Assembly (NCBI RefSeq): GCF_030272615.1
Contig: NC_081405.1
Span: 159,298,317 to 159,362,316 of the forward strand
Source: Cryptomeria japonica
Lineage: Eukaryota > Streptophyta > Pinopsida > Cupressales > Cupressaceae
Length of the DNA: 64,000 nucleotides
Direction of reading: 5' to 3'
How positions within the stretch are numbered: position 1 is the first letter of the stretch; every line of letters starts with the position of its first letter. The translations under genes and the position numbers were made by a program. Below the pieces are notes generated by a model, which did not search any database, was not told the DNA's origin, and saw only the letters and a program-made list of their open reading frames with translations. This document shows, piece by piece, positions 36,431 through 47,222 of this stretch.

Positions 36431-36755
36431 TGACATGGATTTTTTATTCTATGAGTTTTGTAATATTGTATACATCTGACAATATTTATATATCTATGTT
36501 TGTTATTTCCTTCAGCTACAATTTGCGTTTATGCTTATGTGATTGATGTATACTTGTGTATGTAATCAAATGAGCCGAGTTTGATGATGTTATTGTGTCT
36601 TTAAGGTGTATTCAATAAAGGGTGCCTTAAACAAGTTTTAAATCTTTAAAAATCTCTAAATTTCTTGAGTTTTTCACTTTCCTGAGTCCAGCTGAGTCTG
36701 ACTTCAAGTCCGATTCGGCCTTGCCGAGTCCGAGTTCCGTTTCTTTGGTTGATAC

Positions 36756-37236
36756 ATGCGGATCAATATTGGAAAGTATATATTGGGATTGTCAAGGCTC
36801 TAAAGGAGCATGAAAGACTAAAGGAACAATTGCAGGATGTGATGAACACTGTGGATACCATGACGCCTGAAAATAGAGTAGAGGGGATGGCATACTTGGA
36901 GAAGCATGACAGATATGCAGAGACCTCCAAGCACTAGATGATGGGAGCACCTCACGAATGCCAACAATCTACAAGGAGGGAGAATTGATATCACTAGAGC
37001 AATGGCGGAATGAGTTGGCTGGTATCAAAGAACGAACCATCTCAGGGTTGGACTGGGACAAAGATTTGGCTCCTTCCATCAACCAGACAATCTTCGAGTA
37101 TATCTTGATGGGTGAAGAATTGAAGAAGCGGAATGCTGATGCCAAAGGCTACAGGGAGGATGATTACATAAATCATTTAGGAATGCTTAACCTATTTTTG
37201 TTTAATTTTGTCAAGAATGTACAAACAAATTGTTAA
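36756..37236 (+). pseudogene. Unit U reading frame, C-terminal part
   Basis: It continues across hAT B as HADQYWKVYIGIVKALKEHE and a Lys/Glu-rich helix, stops at TAG 36936, and resumes in another frame as MPTIYKEGELISLEQWRNEL to TAA at 37234. The tail is predicted coiled-coil then a more ordered acidic domain. With the earlier parts the protein would be about 600 residues or more. It has no RT, integrase, protease or transposase motif that I can see. Confidence 0.55.
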
Positions 37237-38183
37237 TATTGGGAAGATACATGACTCTTCGTGAGGGATAGGTTTTGTTCTCATATATATGAGAAGTATT
37301 TTGTAAAAAAAAAAGATATTCAAGAATAGATGTACAATATACTCTGGCAATTTTTGTAACTTTCGAAACTCTATCAATATAATTAGTTGTTTTTTCCTTT
37401 ACATATGTGCTGTGAGTTGTTTATTTCAATTGGCAGTTGTTATGTGATATTGTCTCATAGAAGATAAGGTTGCTTGTATCTTCCTAGTGAAGTTTATTTT
37501 TCTGCTGCTATTAATTTGAATAAAAGGCCTACTTGTGGATTGTAATTGTTCATTGTAAGTCTTCCTTGAATGGTCTCTTAAAGTAAGGGTTAAATTCATT
37601 CGAGCAAATTATAGCATAAGACCATTAAAACAAATCTTTTTGAGGAAAGGTGACTGACAGATCTACCTGGGGGTGATTTAAAATTTTTCTCATAGAAGCA
37701 TAAATTAAGTCCTGCTGAAGTAATAGACTTTGTGGCCCAAACAAGAGGAAATGCATTGATCATTCATAAACAACAACGTTTTACCATATCAATTACCTTT
37801 ACTTTAAAGCAATAGGAATAGTTGAGTAGGATATATAGAATCAATTAGCAATAGTGTATACATATAAATTTCAAGCACAAAGATCGAATAGCTTTCACAA
37901 CAACAATCTTGAACTCATCTAAAAGCCACCTATCCTAGGAACCTATGCCATTCTGAGATAGGGAAAAATTTAGATCAAGATGCTCAATCTTCTATAAAAA
38001 GCATTAGTCATAAAAAATGACTAGTGAATAGGTATACCCACATAGGTCTTGCAGAGCCTAAAGTGAGGGAGTTAGTAACTAAATAGGTTCACTCTATAAG
38101 TTGGCCAAGTCAATTGGAGGGTTTGATCATAGGAGTTGGCATTTCCTTATAACTTATCCAATCTGTTGATTTGAGATCCAACA
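37237..38183. other. Unit U non-coding 3' part
   Basis: AT-rich DNA without a supported gene. A short inverted repeat (TTCTCATATATATGAGAA) lies near 37280 and a TATA box at 37993. It ends at the CAACA terminus of U. Confidence 0.5.
37993..38000 (+). promoter_or_regulatory. TATA box near the right end of unit U
   Basis: TATAAAAA in the context ATCTTCTATAAAAAGCATTAG, about 190 bases before the terminus. Confidence 0.45.
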
Positions 38184-38601
38184 CCACTCTTAAGAAGATT
38201 GGTGTAGAAAGCTCAAGTTGCGTTATTATGGGCCATTCAGAATTGTCAGGCGTGTTGGAGAGGTAGCCTATGAGCTAGAGTTGTTGGCAGATGCAAAGGT
38301 GCATAATGTTTTCCATGTGTCACGCCTCAAAAAGGCGATAGGACACCATGTTAATCCATCCACAGTGCTACCTCCTCTTGATGATGAGGGGAAGTTGATA
38401 TTAGTACCTAAGGCCATCATTGATTCCAGGGAGCGTAGATTGAGAAACAAGGTTATTAGGGAATATTTGATTAAGTGGAAGGACCTGTCGGTTGAGGATG
38501 CCACTTGGGAGAGTGAAGATATATTACAGCATCCTAAGTTGAGATTGCTTGGGGACAAGCAATTTCAGGGAGGGCGGACTATGATGTCCCCTTCTAATTA
38601 G
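38184..38601 (+). pseudogene. Element III pol, last part: integrase tail and chromodomain
   Basis: It resumes at TTLKKIGVE and continues LRYYGPFRIVRRVGEVAYEL, NVFHVSRLKKAIG and the chromodomain-like segment (REYLIKWKDLSVEDATWESE), then LLGDKQFQGG. Chromodomains of this type steer integration to particular chromatin. One base seems lost near 38212. The frame reads through the purine tract and about 20 bases into the 3' LTR before its stop. Confidence 0.85.
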
Positions 38602-39949
38602 TCATCAGTATCAGGTAGATTAGCCTATAATTCGGACCCTCGTACGCTAATGAGTGTGGACAAAGGGTCTTTTGAAGCGGAGACTTGGTCAACAAAGGTT
38701 CTTGTCTTCTCCAGAATTTAGTATGTTTCGTTTTGGCTTTTGTTTGGCTTCATTTGGACTTCATTCGCTATACTTACTATTTATAGTAAGCCAGAGGTTG
38801 ATCGAGAAGGACCCTTTCTATTTTTAGCTGAGCATCTGGTCATATGGTGATTAGCAGTGTTGACTCCCATTTCAGATGATATAGCAAAATAATAAGTATT
38901 TTGGGAGATTTTAATATTTAATTGGCTTAAGTTATAATTATTTAATTAAAAGCTTATATTATTAAGTTATAACTTAACTTAATAATTGAGGGTCAAGTCA
39001 TCATGGAAAGGGGGCCATTATTACAATTACGTATGGGGTCCAGCATTAATGAAAAATTAAAAAATTTTCCTAAGTTCGATGCAATAATATTATAAATTGT
39101 TATTAAATGGCTTTTTGAGCAAAATCGAACTTCATGAAGGATATAAGGGCTTTTCAAGAGAAAATGATTCATTATGTGATTATCATTTCTCTTGAATATT
39201 GTGAGCTTTGGAGTTTGTGGAGAGACAAGGGTTTTCTGCAGATTTTCAGAGATTTAGACATTGGAGAACGTGCACTCTTCATTGTCAGAGTTGCCCGAGG
39301 TTGTGAAATACCAGCTGAGGATAGCTTACAGGGCTGGCTTCATCCAAAAGTTATCATTGTGCAGATTGGAGACATATTCACAGAGTTTTCTCATCTCTTC
39401 TTGGATCAGATTTTAGAGTTGTTAGTGTGCAGCGAGTTAGGAGTCATTGGCAGTATTATTTAGTTTGCACAGCCTGCAACTTTCAATCACAGCTTACAGC
39501 AAGGGGGCGCCAATCCTAGAAGGTGCGATTCTGCTCATAGAAGCCCTCTAAAATCATCACAAAATTGTATGGTAGGCACTGGGCATAGAGATTATTATTG
39601 GCATCATTAGCAAGGAAATAAGCTGAAATAAGTTGCAGATTTGAAGGGTTTCCATCACATTTTTTGTTGCTTTTTCGAGTGGTCTTGCATTGGGACAGTG
39701 TTCCTTCTTTATCCGAGTATGCATGCTTATGTAGAGGATTCATATTTCAAAGAATGATAAAGTTACATGTTTGCAGCTGTCATTTCATTTAGAAATCTTA
39801 GAATATTCGATTTTGTGAGTTTAATCAGCTTATGTGTATTTGCTTTTTTAATATTAAACCCTCTCAAAACACAAAAAATTACAAAACTTCAAAACCAAAA
39901 ACAAAAGTTTTACCAGCATTAGCAGTTAGAACCAGCAGGGTTCTTTACA
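38580..39949 (+). repeat. Element III 3' LTR
   Basis: It starts TATGATGTCC (TG changed to TA relative to the 5' copy) and ends TTCTTTACA. The U3 hairpin is at 38772-38791, at the same offset as in the 5' LTR. The purine tract CAGGGAGGGCGGAC precedes it. Confidence 0.9.
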
Positions 39950-40590
39950 CCCTATGTCTATCAGTGAAATTACTCATTGGCCCTGTATCGTACTGCACAC
40001 CTTGAAGGTGATTGCCTTCTAAGCGCTTGTTAATTGTGCAATAGTCTTTTCATCTCTAGACCCCCCTTCTGATGTATTCTCTTCATCACTGCTTTCCGAA
40101 TCAGATTGTTGTTCTGACTTCTTTGAAGTTGATTCTTTAGCAAAAAAAATGCTCAATCTGTTTTGCCTTTTCTTTAACAGTACACTTATGTGAAGGGTCC
40201 CACGGTTTTGTGCAATGAAAACAAAGTTTCTTCCTCCTGAGCTCACTCAATTGATCACTGTCAAGTCTATCCGAATCATTTCAGGGTGGTTGAGAATCAT
40301 TTTGGTTATGCTTCTTGTCTTTGTCTTCTTTTCTGTGGATAACCCTTTGAGTGAAACCTGTTCTTGAACTAGAAGCCTCCATGCCCCTAGCCTTCTTAAT
40401 GGCTTCTTGCATTGTAGGTGGATTCAAAGCCTTAATCCATCCACTCAACGAATCAGCTAGACCATCCATAAACAACACCATGAGCCTCCTTTGTGATATA
40501 TCAGTAACTAACACTGAGGGTCTCTGAAATTCTGAAATATTAGTCTCATGACATGACGAGATTATGATTGAGCAAACATAGCAACATCTG
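39950..40590 (-). pseudogene. Element II gag C-terminus and start of protease
   Basis: Read on the minus strand: gag core end (ISEFQRPSVLVTDISQRRLM, then GLADSLSGWIKALNPPTM), a zinc knuckle CFHCTKPWDPSHKC near 40215, an acidic Ser-rich linker and the protease up to LIDIG at 39950. The rest of the protease (AMHNFID) lies across element III at 16713. Stops near 40260 and 40020-39970 break it. To the right the gag is replaced by an inserted segment from about 40590. Confidence 0.8.
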
Positions 40591-42418
40591 ATCGACTTAT
40601 TAAAACCAAACACATTAACTGTGAACAAAAATCATTCGACATGAAACATATTGTTTGCTTGTTTTGTTTTGTTTTTTTTATTGTTTTTTATTTTCTTTAT
40701 TTGGTGACATGTCGTTTAGCTTTTCCAGGATGTCTCTGACTAGAGATTTTATCTCCAAGATGTCTTTGACTAGAAAGGCGAGGATGGGGCATGTTCACCT
40801 GTTTGTTGCTTGTGGATTGTTCCTTAGTAATATGATAACTTATCTTAGGACATGATCATTTAAAATCATTGAGGACATAATAGTCTAATGCAAACTGAGG
40901 TAATCCTTCTTGTCTGATGTGTTTTCTTTCACGCATTTGGTTTCATGATTCATTTGGGTCTTATTTGTATCTGGATGAGTTTTTCCATTTGCCATAATAA
41001 GCTCGATGATGACTTTAGCACTTCAAAAGCACAAGAATTTTCATCACCTTTCATATCCTCTTTCTCATCACTTTTCTCCTTTCATCACCCCTTTCATCTC
41101 TCTTTTTCATCATTTCTTCCATCATCTTCTTCATTCTTCTTATTGCAATGAGATCAATCAAACACTTTATCCAACTGGTGCATGTCTCTGAAATTATTAA
41201 TTGCTTTATCATTTCAACTAACTTGCTTCTTGCAATCTTAATGCCCCTAGATCAATCAATCAATCATTGGATCACTTTATCTTGCGCTTGCATCAATCCC
41301 TATCAACTTAATCAGCTTATCAACTTGGCTATACTGTTCATTTTCATCAATTGTTCAGTTACGCCTCATCAACTGTGCATTTCCATCAAATGTACATCTC
41401 AACTTAATCACTTGTGCAATATCAATCATCCAATATCCTTTTTGTAATCTATCGAGAGATCAATCTCCATCAAATCTGTTCGATCAATCTCTCGAGGGGA
41501 CATAACCAATCAATCATCACCCTTATCAAGATATCTATGGGGCATGTATTAGTTAATCATTTTTTTTGAAACAACATGACAGGCGGCATTGTCTCAAAGA
41601 GGGACAAAATGTAGACACATAAAATTTGCCATCTTAATCTCGGGTGAATCCACCTCATTTTTCATGCATTATTCCATCTATTGTCATTTATTCATCATTT
41701 ATCCATTATTAATATTATCATTAATATTATTATTTTTCACTATTTATCCATTATTAATATTAATATTATTATTATTTATCATTTAATATCATCAATAATG
41801 TCTATATTATCATTAAAATTATAATTTCATTTATCATTTATTAATATTATTATTATATCATTTATTTATCATCTATCACCTATATATTTTATAATAATAT
41901 CATTTATCTATTTTCACAAATACATGCATTTGCATTTATACTTTCTCCTCTCCCCACTTACATTCATCTCGCACATGTGGGATCAAACTCTCAAGTCCAA
42001 TCTTTTCTCCCACACTCATCACATAACTTGGATTCACTTGGAGAATGCCTATAAAATTAGAGCCTCTCTCCCATTTTGGGGACCACGACTTTGCATTCAA
42101 AATCTGTTGTCTTGGCATTTTGAGCATCCATTAGTTGTTTATGCATTCTTGAGCACTCTTAGCATCCATTTCTTGCATTTTTGATAATTTTCCTCAAATC
42201 TCCATCTTTCATAGCTTCTTGTGCATGTGCTTTCTGAGAGCACTTATTATTTGAACACAAGATCTTGATAGTAGGAGGGCAATGGAGTGAATTTTTATTG
42301 CATGCATGTGTGTTTCTAGCTTAGATTTTTGTTTTACATGTGTGTGTTTTGCAGGTACTTCATTGTTGGGTGATTGATCTATCTAAATCTTCTCTCATAA
42401 GATTTTAGATTAGATTTT
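40591..42418 (+). mobile_element. 3' part of another LTR element inside element II gag
   Basis: A purine tract (AAAGAGGGACAAAA) at 41597-41609 is followed by an LTR-like start TGTAGACACATAAAAT at 41610; a TATA box lies at 42050. The LTR end should be near 42420, where element II gag resumes. The part before 41597 is non-coding, with TCATC-rich stretches (41030-41140), and looks like the 3' untranslated part of the same element. No 5' LTR or duplication was found, so it is truncated or the gag lost sequence as it came in. The short frames here are not supported genes. Confidence 0.45.
41690..41900. repeat. ATTATT/ATCATT-rich low-complexity DNA
   Basis: Degenerate runs of TATTATTAATATTATC over about 200 bases inside the LTR-like block. 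Confidence 0.8.
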
Positions 42419-42419
42419 T

Positions 42420-42776
42420 CTCGCCTACAACCCCCATTTCCATTTTGTCCACCATTATTACCTCCATGGTTCCCACCATTATTTCCACCACCATCATTAG
42501 CATTAACATTAACACCCAATTGCCTAGCCATCATCTATAACAACAGGTCCATCCGCTGGTTCTGTTCCTATGCTCTTCGAACTGTCTGTTGCTGCCCCTG
42601 CATGAATTGTTCCATCATATTGAAGAATCTCTCATCACCTGGATTCCTTCTTTCACCTATATCGTTAATTTCTGATCTTCTGCAGTCCTTTGTTCTTTTG
42701 GTCGAGTATTAAGCAAAGCCTTGTTTCTCTGTGTGTTATAATGATGAGATAATGGTTGTACACTCCAATCAGTCAT
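42420..42776 (-). pseudogene. Element II gag N-terminus
   Basis: On the minus strand an ATG at 42776 (MTDWSVQPLS) lies about 50 bases after the primer-binding site. The product has a Gln-rich stretch (MEQFMQGQQQTVRRAQEQ) and an Asn/Gly-rich linker (GGGNNGGNHGGNNGGQNGNG). Stops and a shift break it. About 180 residues found at this point in the element IV gag are missing. Confidence 0.65.
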
Positions 42777-42823
42777 GTCACTGTTTGTTCATGTTTAACC
42801 CTTCAAGATGGCAGGATCTTCTA

Positions 42824-42834
42824 CTCTGATACCA
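42824..42834 (-). other. Element II primer-binding site
   Basis: On the minus strand TGGTATCAGAG directly after the right LTR copy, complementary to initiator tRNA-Met. It confirms the minus orientation of element II. Confidence 0.85.
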
Positions 42835-42835
42835 C

Positions 42836-44196
42836 TGTAAGGGACTACCCTAGTTTGCACTCTTATTTTATTTGAGATGTTTTTTAACAATGATAACAAA
42901 ATACCAAGCCAATCCAACAATAAACACAATATTGCATCTACTAAACCATTAGCAAATGTAACAACCAAATACTAAAATATATTAAGATGCTTGCAATAAC
43001 GATATTCAGATTCAACTCACATTTCAATACTGAGAATACATTGTCGTTAAATCTTTTCATAAATGCTTAGACAATAATGCAACCACGCTGCTTATTACTA
43101 TTCATACAAGTGAATAATGAAGTTTCATACCAAAAACACTGCCAAGATCACTGTTTCAAACTTGGTACGACCCCTACCAGACATGTACAACACACTTCAG
43201 GAGCTGCAAACCCACAAAACTCTTTCTTAAATCCTTCTCAGACTGGTACAACTTAGCTTCATAGAGTTTCAGACTGTTGTGGCATATTTCAAAGTTATTG
43301 CTGGCTAGTATAGGTCTCTCCTGGACATGTACAACCTGCCCTAAGTCTCTAAGACTTACTCCAGCAAGTATGGTACCTCTCACTGGGGGGTTTCAAGCTC
43401 ATACAGCAGCCTTAGACTCAATGAAAGTGATGATATAAGCGTTTAGCAAACAACAGATTGATCCCAAATACTTCAATCACATTCTCTAGCTCAAACTTAC
43501 AAAACTTGAACCCTCCTGGCTACTATATGAATAATAGATATCTCAATAATCAGATTTTTAATTTGAGCTCAATCAAATCTCTTGACCGTGTCTTCCAACA
43601 GCGAAGAGATTGTCATTCATGAGGGATTTCATCCTCGCAAACTCTTGAAGAAGAATTCTCGAGTGTTTCATCAATTTCATATAATTTCCAGCATATCCAA
43701 AAAGAACTCTTAAAGAGTCTTTTATAACTTTCCCAAGAGAGCTCACTGACAAGTCTAGCCAATGTGGGATAAATAAACACTTCCCATCTAATATTCAAGT
43801 CTCCGAGTACTTTAAGTGAAAGGGAACTTTTAATTTTAAAATAACTTTTCCCTTTAATTAAGTTCCCACATTAATAAAATTAAATATTTAATTTAACTTT
43901 ATAACTCTATTTTATTGATAAATAAATTAATAATTGTAAATGATTATTAAAACTCCGATCAAAAACAACAACTATCATCATTAGGATATTATTAATGAGT
44001 TCACTGTCGATCTAGACCTGACCCAACTGACTTACTATAAATAGTAATATCTCAAAAACACATCAAAATCGCTTGCAACTGAAACTGCCTACGTCAAATA
44101 TCCTCAAGATCCCTTAAATGTCTTAGTTAGCCTACGAGACCATGGAGAAATAGGCTAACAACAACATAAAATGTGTACTAGAAAGGGGACAATACC
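42836..44196 (-). repeat. Element II 5' LTR (right copy)
   Basis: It starts TGTAAGGGACTACCC; its outer end is degraded to GGGGACAATACCA where the partner has GGGGACATTACA. A 25-30 bp extra segment lies near 43530 relative to the left copy. The hairpin ACTTACTA-TAAA-TAGTAAT lies at 44030-44048. No clean target duplication is left. Confidence 0.85.
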
Positions 44197-44469
44197 ACCT
44201 TTCTACTCCCATGAGCTGATAAGGAGGTCTAACCCTACTTTGCTGCTCATAAACCACTTAGAGATAAAAGAGGGCCTAACCCCACCTTTCTACCATGAAG
44301 GTCCTCAATTAGTTTCCCATGTGTTTGCTCATGGTGTTGTTTGGTGTAGGGCCATTGGTGGATGGAAGTTTCTTCCTTTCTCTTTACAAAGCCCTTTGAG
44401 CCCTTTGGCTAAGTTGAATCAACTATTCTCTGTCCCTCGGGCTGGCAGGAATGTTGCTATGTTTCCAAT
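44197..44469. other. Unassigned stretch between element II and a truncated LTR
   Basis: It holds part of a 114-codon open frame on the plus strand with no family I know. It may be an internal remnant of element V or older host DNA. Confidence 0.3.
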
Positions 44470-44763
44470 TGCAATGTCCCCTTTTGGGATATCGCTGATT
44501 TCTTTACCTCTTTGATATCAATGAGTAATGGATAATCCTTATTAGGATTGAATCTCCAAATTCATTGTTTTTTGTAGTCACTTAGAATGAATTTTATATC
44601 TTGTTTGTACTCTTACTGGGTGACTTATCCCAATAGATTAATTGCCCCCTTGCTGATTAATATATGTATGATATTATTCCTTGATCGATTGTTGGATGAT
44701 ACCCCTTTATACTCTCATATTTTATTTAGGAGACACATCCCTTTGAAAAGAGGCACCCATTTC
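44470..44763 (-). repeat. Truncated V-family LTR
   Basis: It matches the first 290 bases of the LTR at 11018 (TGCAATGTCCCCTTTTGGG, then ATTTCTTTACCTCTTTGAT) and is interrupted at 44764 by element IV. The few bases AAGGGACATTGTA after 51764 may be its displaced end. No primer-binding site adjoins it, so it need not be the partner of the 11018 copy. Orientation is by analogy with that copy. Confidence 0.6.
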
Positions 44764-45871
44764 TGTCATGTCCCCTAGTAAATAATTGACAAAAGTATAA
44801 AAATATATTAATTATTTTATATAAATTTTCCCATTCATTTATATAAATAATTAATATTTACAATAATGTCTTTTAATTACATATATTTGTCTAATACCAT
44901 AATTAATCCTAACTATTATGGGATTCTTAACCAATTGATGATAATAAAAGGATGGGCAGCACCCGAGATGGGGATATGAGAATTTTATTAAAAACACCAG
45001 ACCTGGAGATGGAAGTTGATTATCTACGTGATATCAACCCTTGAAGTTTGAATTCCTTTCGTCAGCCCTGTACTGGCCTATTGGGATCAAAATATTAAAC
45101 TAAGCATTGAGCAGAGAAGTAAACCGTAGCGTGGATATTTGAAGGTTGCAGAGACGTGTGTATTCCACACACCGATCAAGAGGAAAGATATGGCATTAGT
45201 GGCGAACGTGGGTTAATTAATGCACGCAGACTACATTCCAAATTGATGGCATTAGTGATACGCGCGCAGATCACACTCCATTTAAGCGTGAAACTCTAAG
45301 GGCCATGAATACGAAGAGGAACTTGCGTGAATTGTAGAGAGGAGACGGGAGTCGGCCAGTATACACCGCAGAATGTTCACCGTGGAATATTACAACAGTG
45401 TAAGACCCCAAACATATGTCGTGTTGAGGTGATGGTGGTTCAAATGCAGGGGAGGCGTCACTGGCAACATATGCAGATGCCCAATATCGGGATATAACAC
45501 CCCGCGTAAGGATAGCACAGCGAAACCGAGTTCGGGAGCAGGAATCTTCCACGTAGTCAATCAATGAATCAACGATGAAGTTTCAGGAAGATCACTACGA
45601 CAGAATTGGCATCGTCAGTAATGTGAACCATTAGGTGCACTCAGAAATGCTAAAATCAAATGTTATTGCATGTATTGTCTGTCAATCAGTGCGTTGTTGA
45701 ATATTGAATGTATATCCAATCAATAGCATGAAGGTTAATTTACCTATTTGGGTTATACAAATGAAATTCATAGGCATTTTAATAAGCAACTGATTAAACT
45801 AAATAGTACCCCTTTGTACAATCTGGTCATAAACATTTCATTACAGTCAAACCCCAATAAGGAATTTTACA
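44764..45871 (+). repeat. Element IV 5' LTR
   Basis: It starts TGTCATGTCCCC and ends GGAATTTTACA. No U3 hairpin of the ACTTACTA type is seen in this LTR. Confidence 0.95.
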
Positions 45872-45872
45872 G

Positions 45873-45885
45873 TGGTAACAGAGCT
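45873..45885 (+). other. Element IV primer-binding site, variant
   Basis: TGGTAACAGAGCT, two bases after the LTR. It differs from the usual TGGTATCAGAGC at one position, so pairing with initiator tRNA-Met would have one mismatch. Confidence 0.8.
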
Positions 45886-45939
45886 TTTGAATCATGCCAG
45901 CCTGTAGGGTATTGAAACTTCGCGAAACTTAATGCACAG

Positions 45940-47222
45940 TTGAGTATGCACCAGAGAAATTATAATTTCCGAAGTACTAGGGCCCGTCAAAACAGATTTC
46001 CAAACTCTCCTCTAGCACAGAGTAGTTCATCTATTCCATTTGAAATTGAGGATAGCCACACAGAAACAGACGAGGAATTTATTTTTGAAACCAACATGGG
46101 AGACCCGGATAACAATAGGGACCTATTGGCTGCACTGATCAGAAGTCAGCAAGATATGCAAGATAATGTTAACAGAATGACCAACTGTATGACCTAGTTT
46201 ATGGCTAATAATATAAATCAGCACCAAAATAATGGAAGACAGAATAATCAACATCAAAATAATGGGGGAAACAATGGGGGTAGAGATGAACAACCAGTCA
46301 TTAATCAGCCAGAAAGAACAGGAACAACTAGACCATTTATGCCCACATTTATGGCTAGAAACCAGCCACCTGAAAATGAACCTACAATAAGAGAAATACA
46401 GGAAGAAATACATCTGGATTGGTTAGGTTCAGGAGAAGAATTCAGATCAACAATGACATTTAGAGAATATTTAGATGTCAGAATGAAACATAGGCCAAGA
46501 GGACAGCGAGGAAACAACAGTGAATTGCAAAGGAAAATTGGAAAAATGTCCATTCCTTATTTTGATGATTCAGGTAAGACAACTGCTCGGGCCTGGGTGC
46601 AAAAATTAGACACATACTTCCAATTAAACCCTATGATGGAAGAGGAGGCAATTAAATATGCTGCATTACATCTTGACGGTGTAGCACATGAATGGTGGCA
46701 TCATGGACAAATAACCTTGGGTCATAATTTGATAGGTACTTATGTTGAGTTCACTGAGAAATTTATTGATAGGTTTGATTCTAAAGATCCTGAATTACAT
46801 CTTAAAGATTTGACTCAGCTTAAGCAAACTGCAACTGTTGAGCAATATATTTCTGAATTTGAAAAATTGGCAGTCTTAGTTACTGAAATTTCAGAAGGAT
46901 GTAAGATTGTAATATTTATAGATGGATTGTCTGATTCCCTTAAAGGTTTGGTTAAGTCCTTAAACCCCCTTACCTTACAAACAGTTGTCAAAAGAGCAAG
47001 AGAATTAGAACCATCTTCAAAAGGAAATTTTTTTAATGAAGGACCACCTCCTAAACCGAAAAAGACAAACAACCTTTCAACAAAGATAATTTCCCTAAAA
47101 ACGGGCTAGATAAAGAGGAAAGGGAAGAACTCAAAAGGAAAAAACTATGTTTCAGTTGTAGGGAATCATGGCAGCCTGGACATAGATGTTTAGGGAAAGG
47201 AAAAATTCATTATATTGAGGTT
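45940..47222 (+). pseudogene. Element IV gag
   Basis: The frame starts at MSMHQRNYNF. TAG at 46198 fits CAG. The product has an Asn/Gln/Gly-rich stretch, the gag core (MSIPYFDDSGKTTARAWVQK, then GVAHEWWHHGQITLGH, QYISEFEKLAVLVTEISEG) and a zinc knuckle CFSCRESWQPGHRC near 47150. A one-base loss near 47050-47090 separates the knuckle from the rest. Otherwise the gag is full length. Confidence 0.9.

Larger units (their letters stand above)
35599..36747 (+). mobile_element. hAT derivative B, internally deleted
   Basis: Ends CAAAGAAATGGGAA and TTCCGTTTCTTTG are imperfect inverted repeats, and GTTGATAC occurs at 35591-35598 and 36748-36755, an 8-bp duplication as expected for hAT. Removing the element and one duplication joins the unit U frame without a stop. 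GAGTC arrays lie inside both ends. It has the same left block as hAT A but no BED exon, so it depends on another source of transposase. Confidence 0.9.
25450..38183 (+). mobile_element. Unit U: TGTTG...CAACA insertion carrying an unknown reading frame
   Basis: It begins TGTTGAACAG, ends GAGATCCAACA and is flanked by CCACT at 25445-25449 and 38184-38188; removing it rejoins element III pol. Without gypsy element I and hAT B it is about 3.8 kb. I find no pair of LTRs inside it and no primer-binding site. A TATA box lies at 37993, some 190 bases before the right end, as in the U3/R/U5 layout of an LTR. It may therefore be a giant solo LTR whose U3 carries a gene, or another type of large element. 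The coding part spans 25741-37236 with two interruptions. Confidence 0.65.
16714..39949 (+). mobile_element. Gypsy element III with nested insertions
   Basis: LTRs lie at both ends. The flanks CCCTG (16709-16713) and CCCTA (39950-39954) are a 5-bp duplication with one transition. Internal coding DNA is in three pieces (18125-21818, 24786-25449, 38184-38601) separated by insertions VI and U, whose own duplications join the pieces in order. Without the insertions the element is about 7.5 kb, normal for a plant chromovirus. It sits in the protease gene of element II. Confidence 0.85.

Noticed and set aside
37260-37300. Inverted repeat TTCTCATATATATGAGAA as a terminator
   Set aside because: Short AT-rich inverted repeats are common here and a stem-loop terminator has no meaning for a plant nuclear gene.
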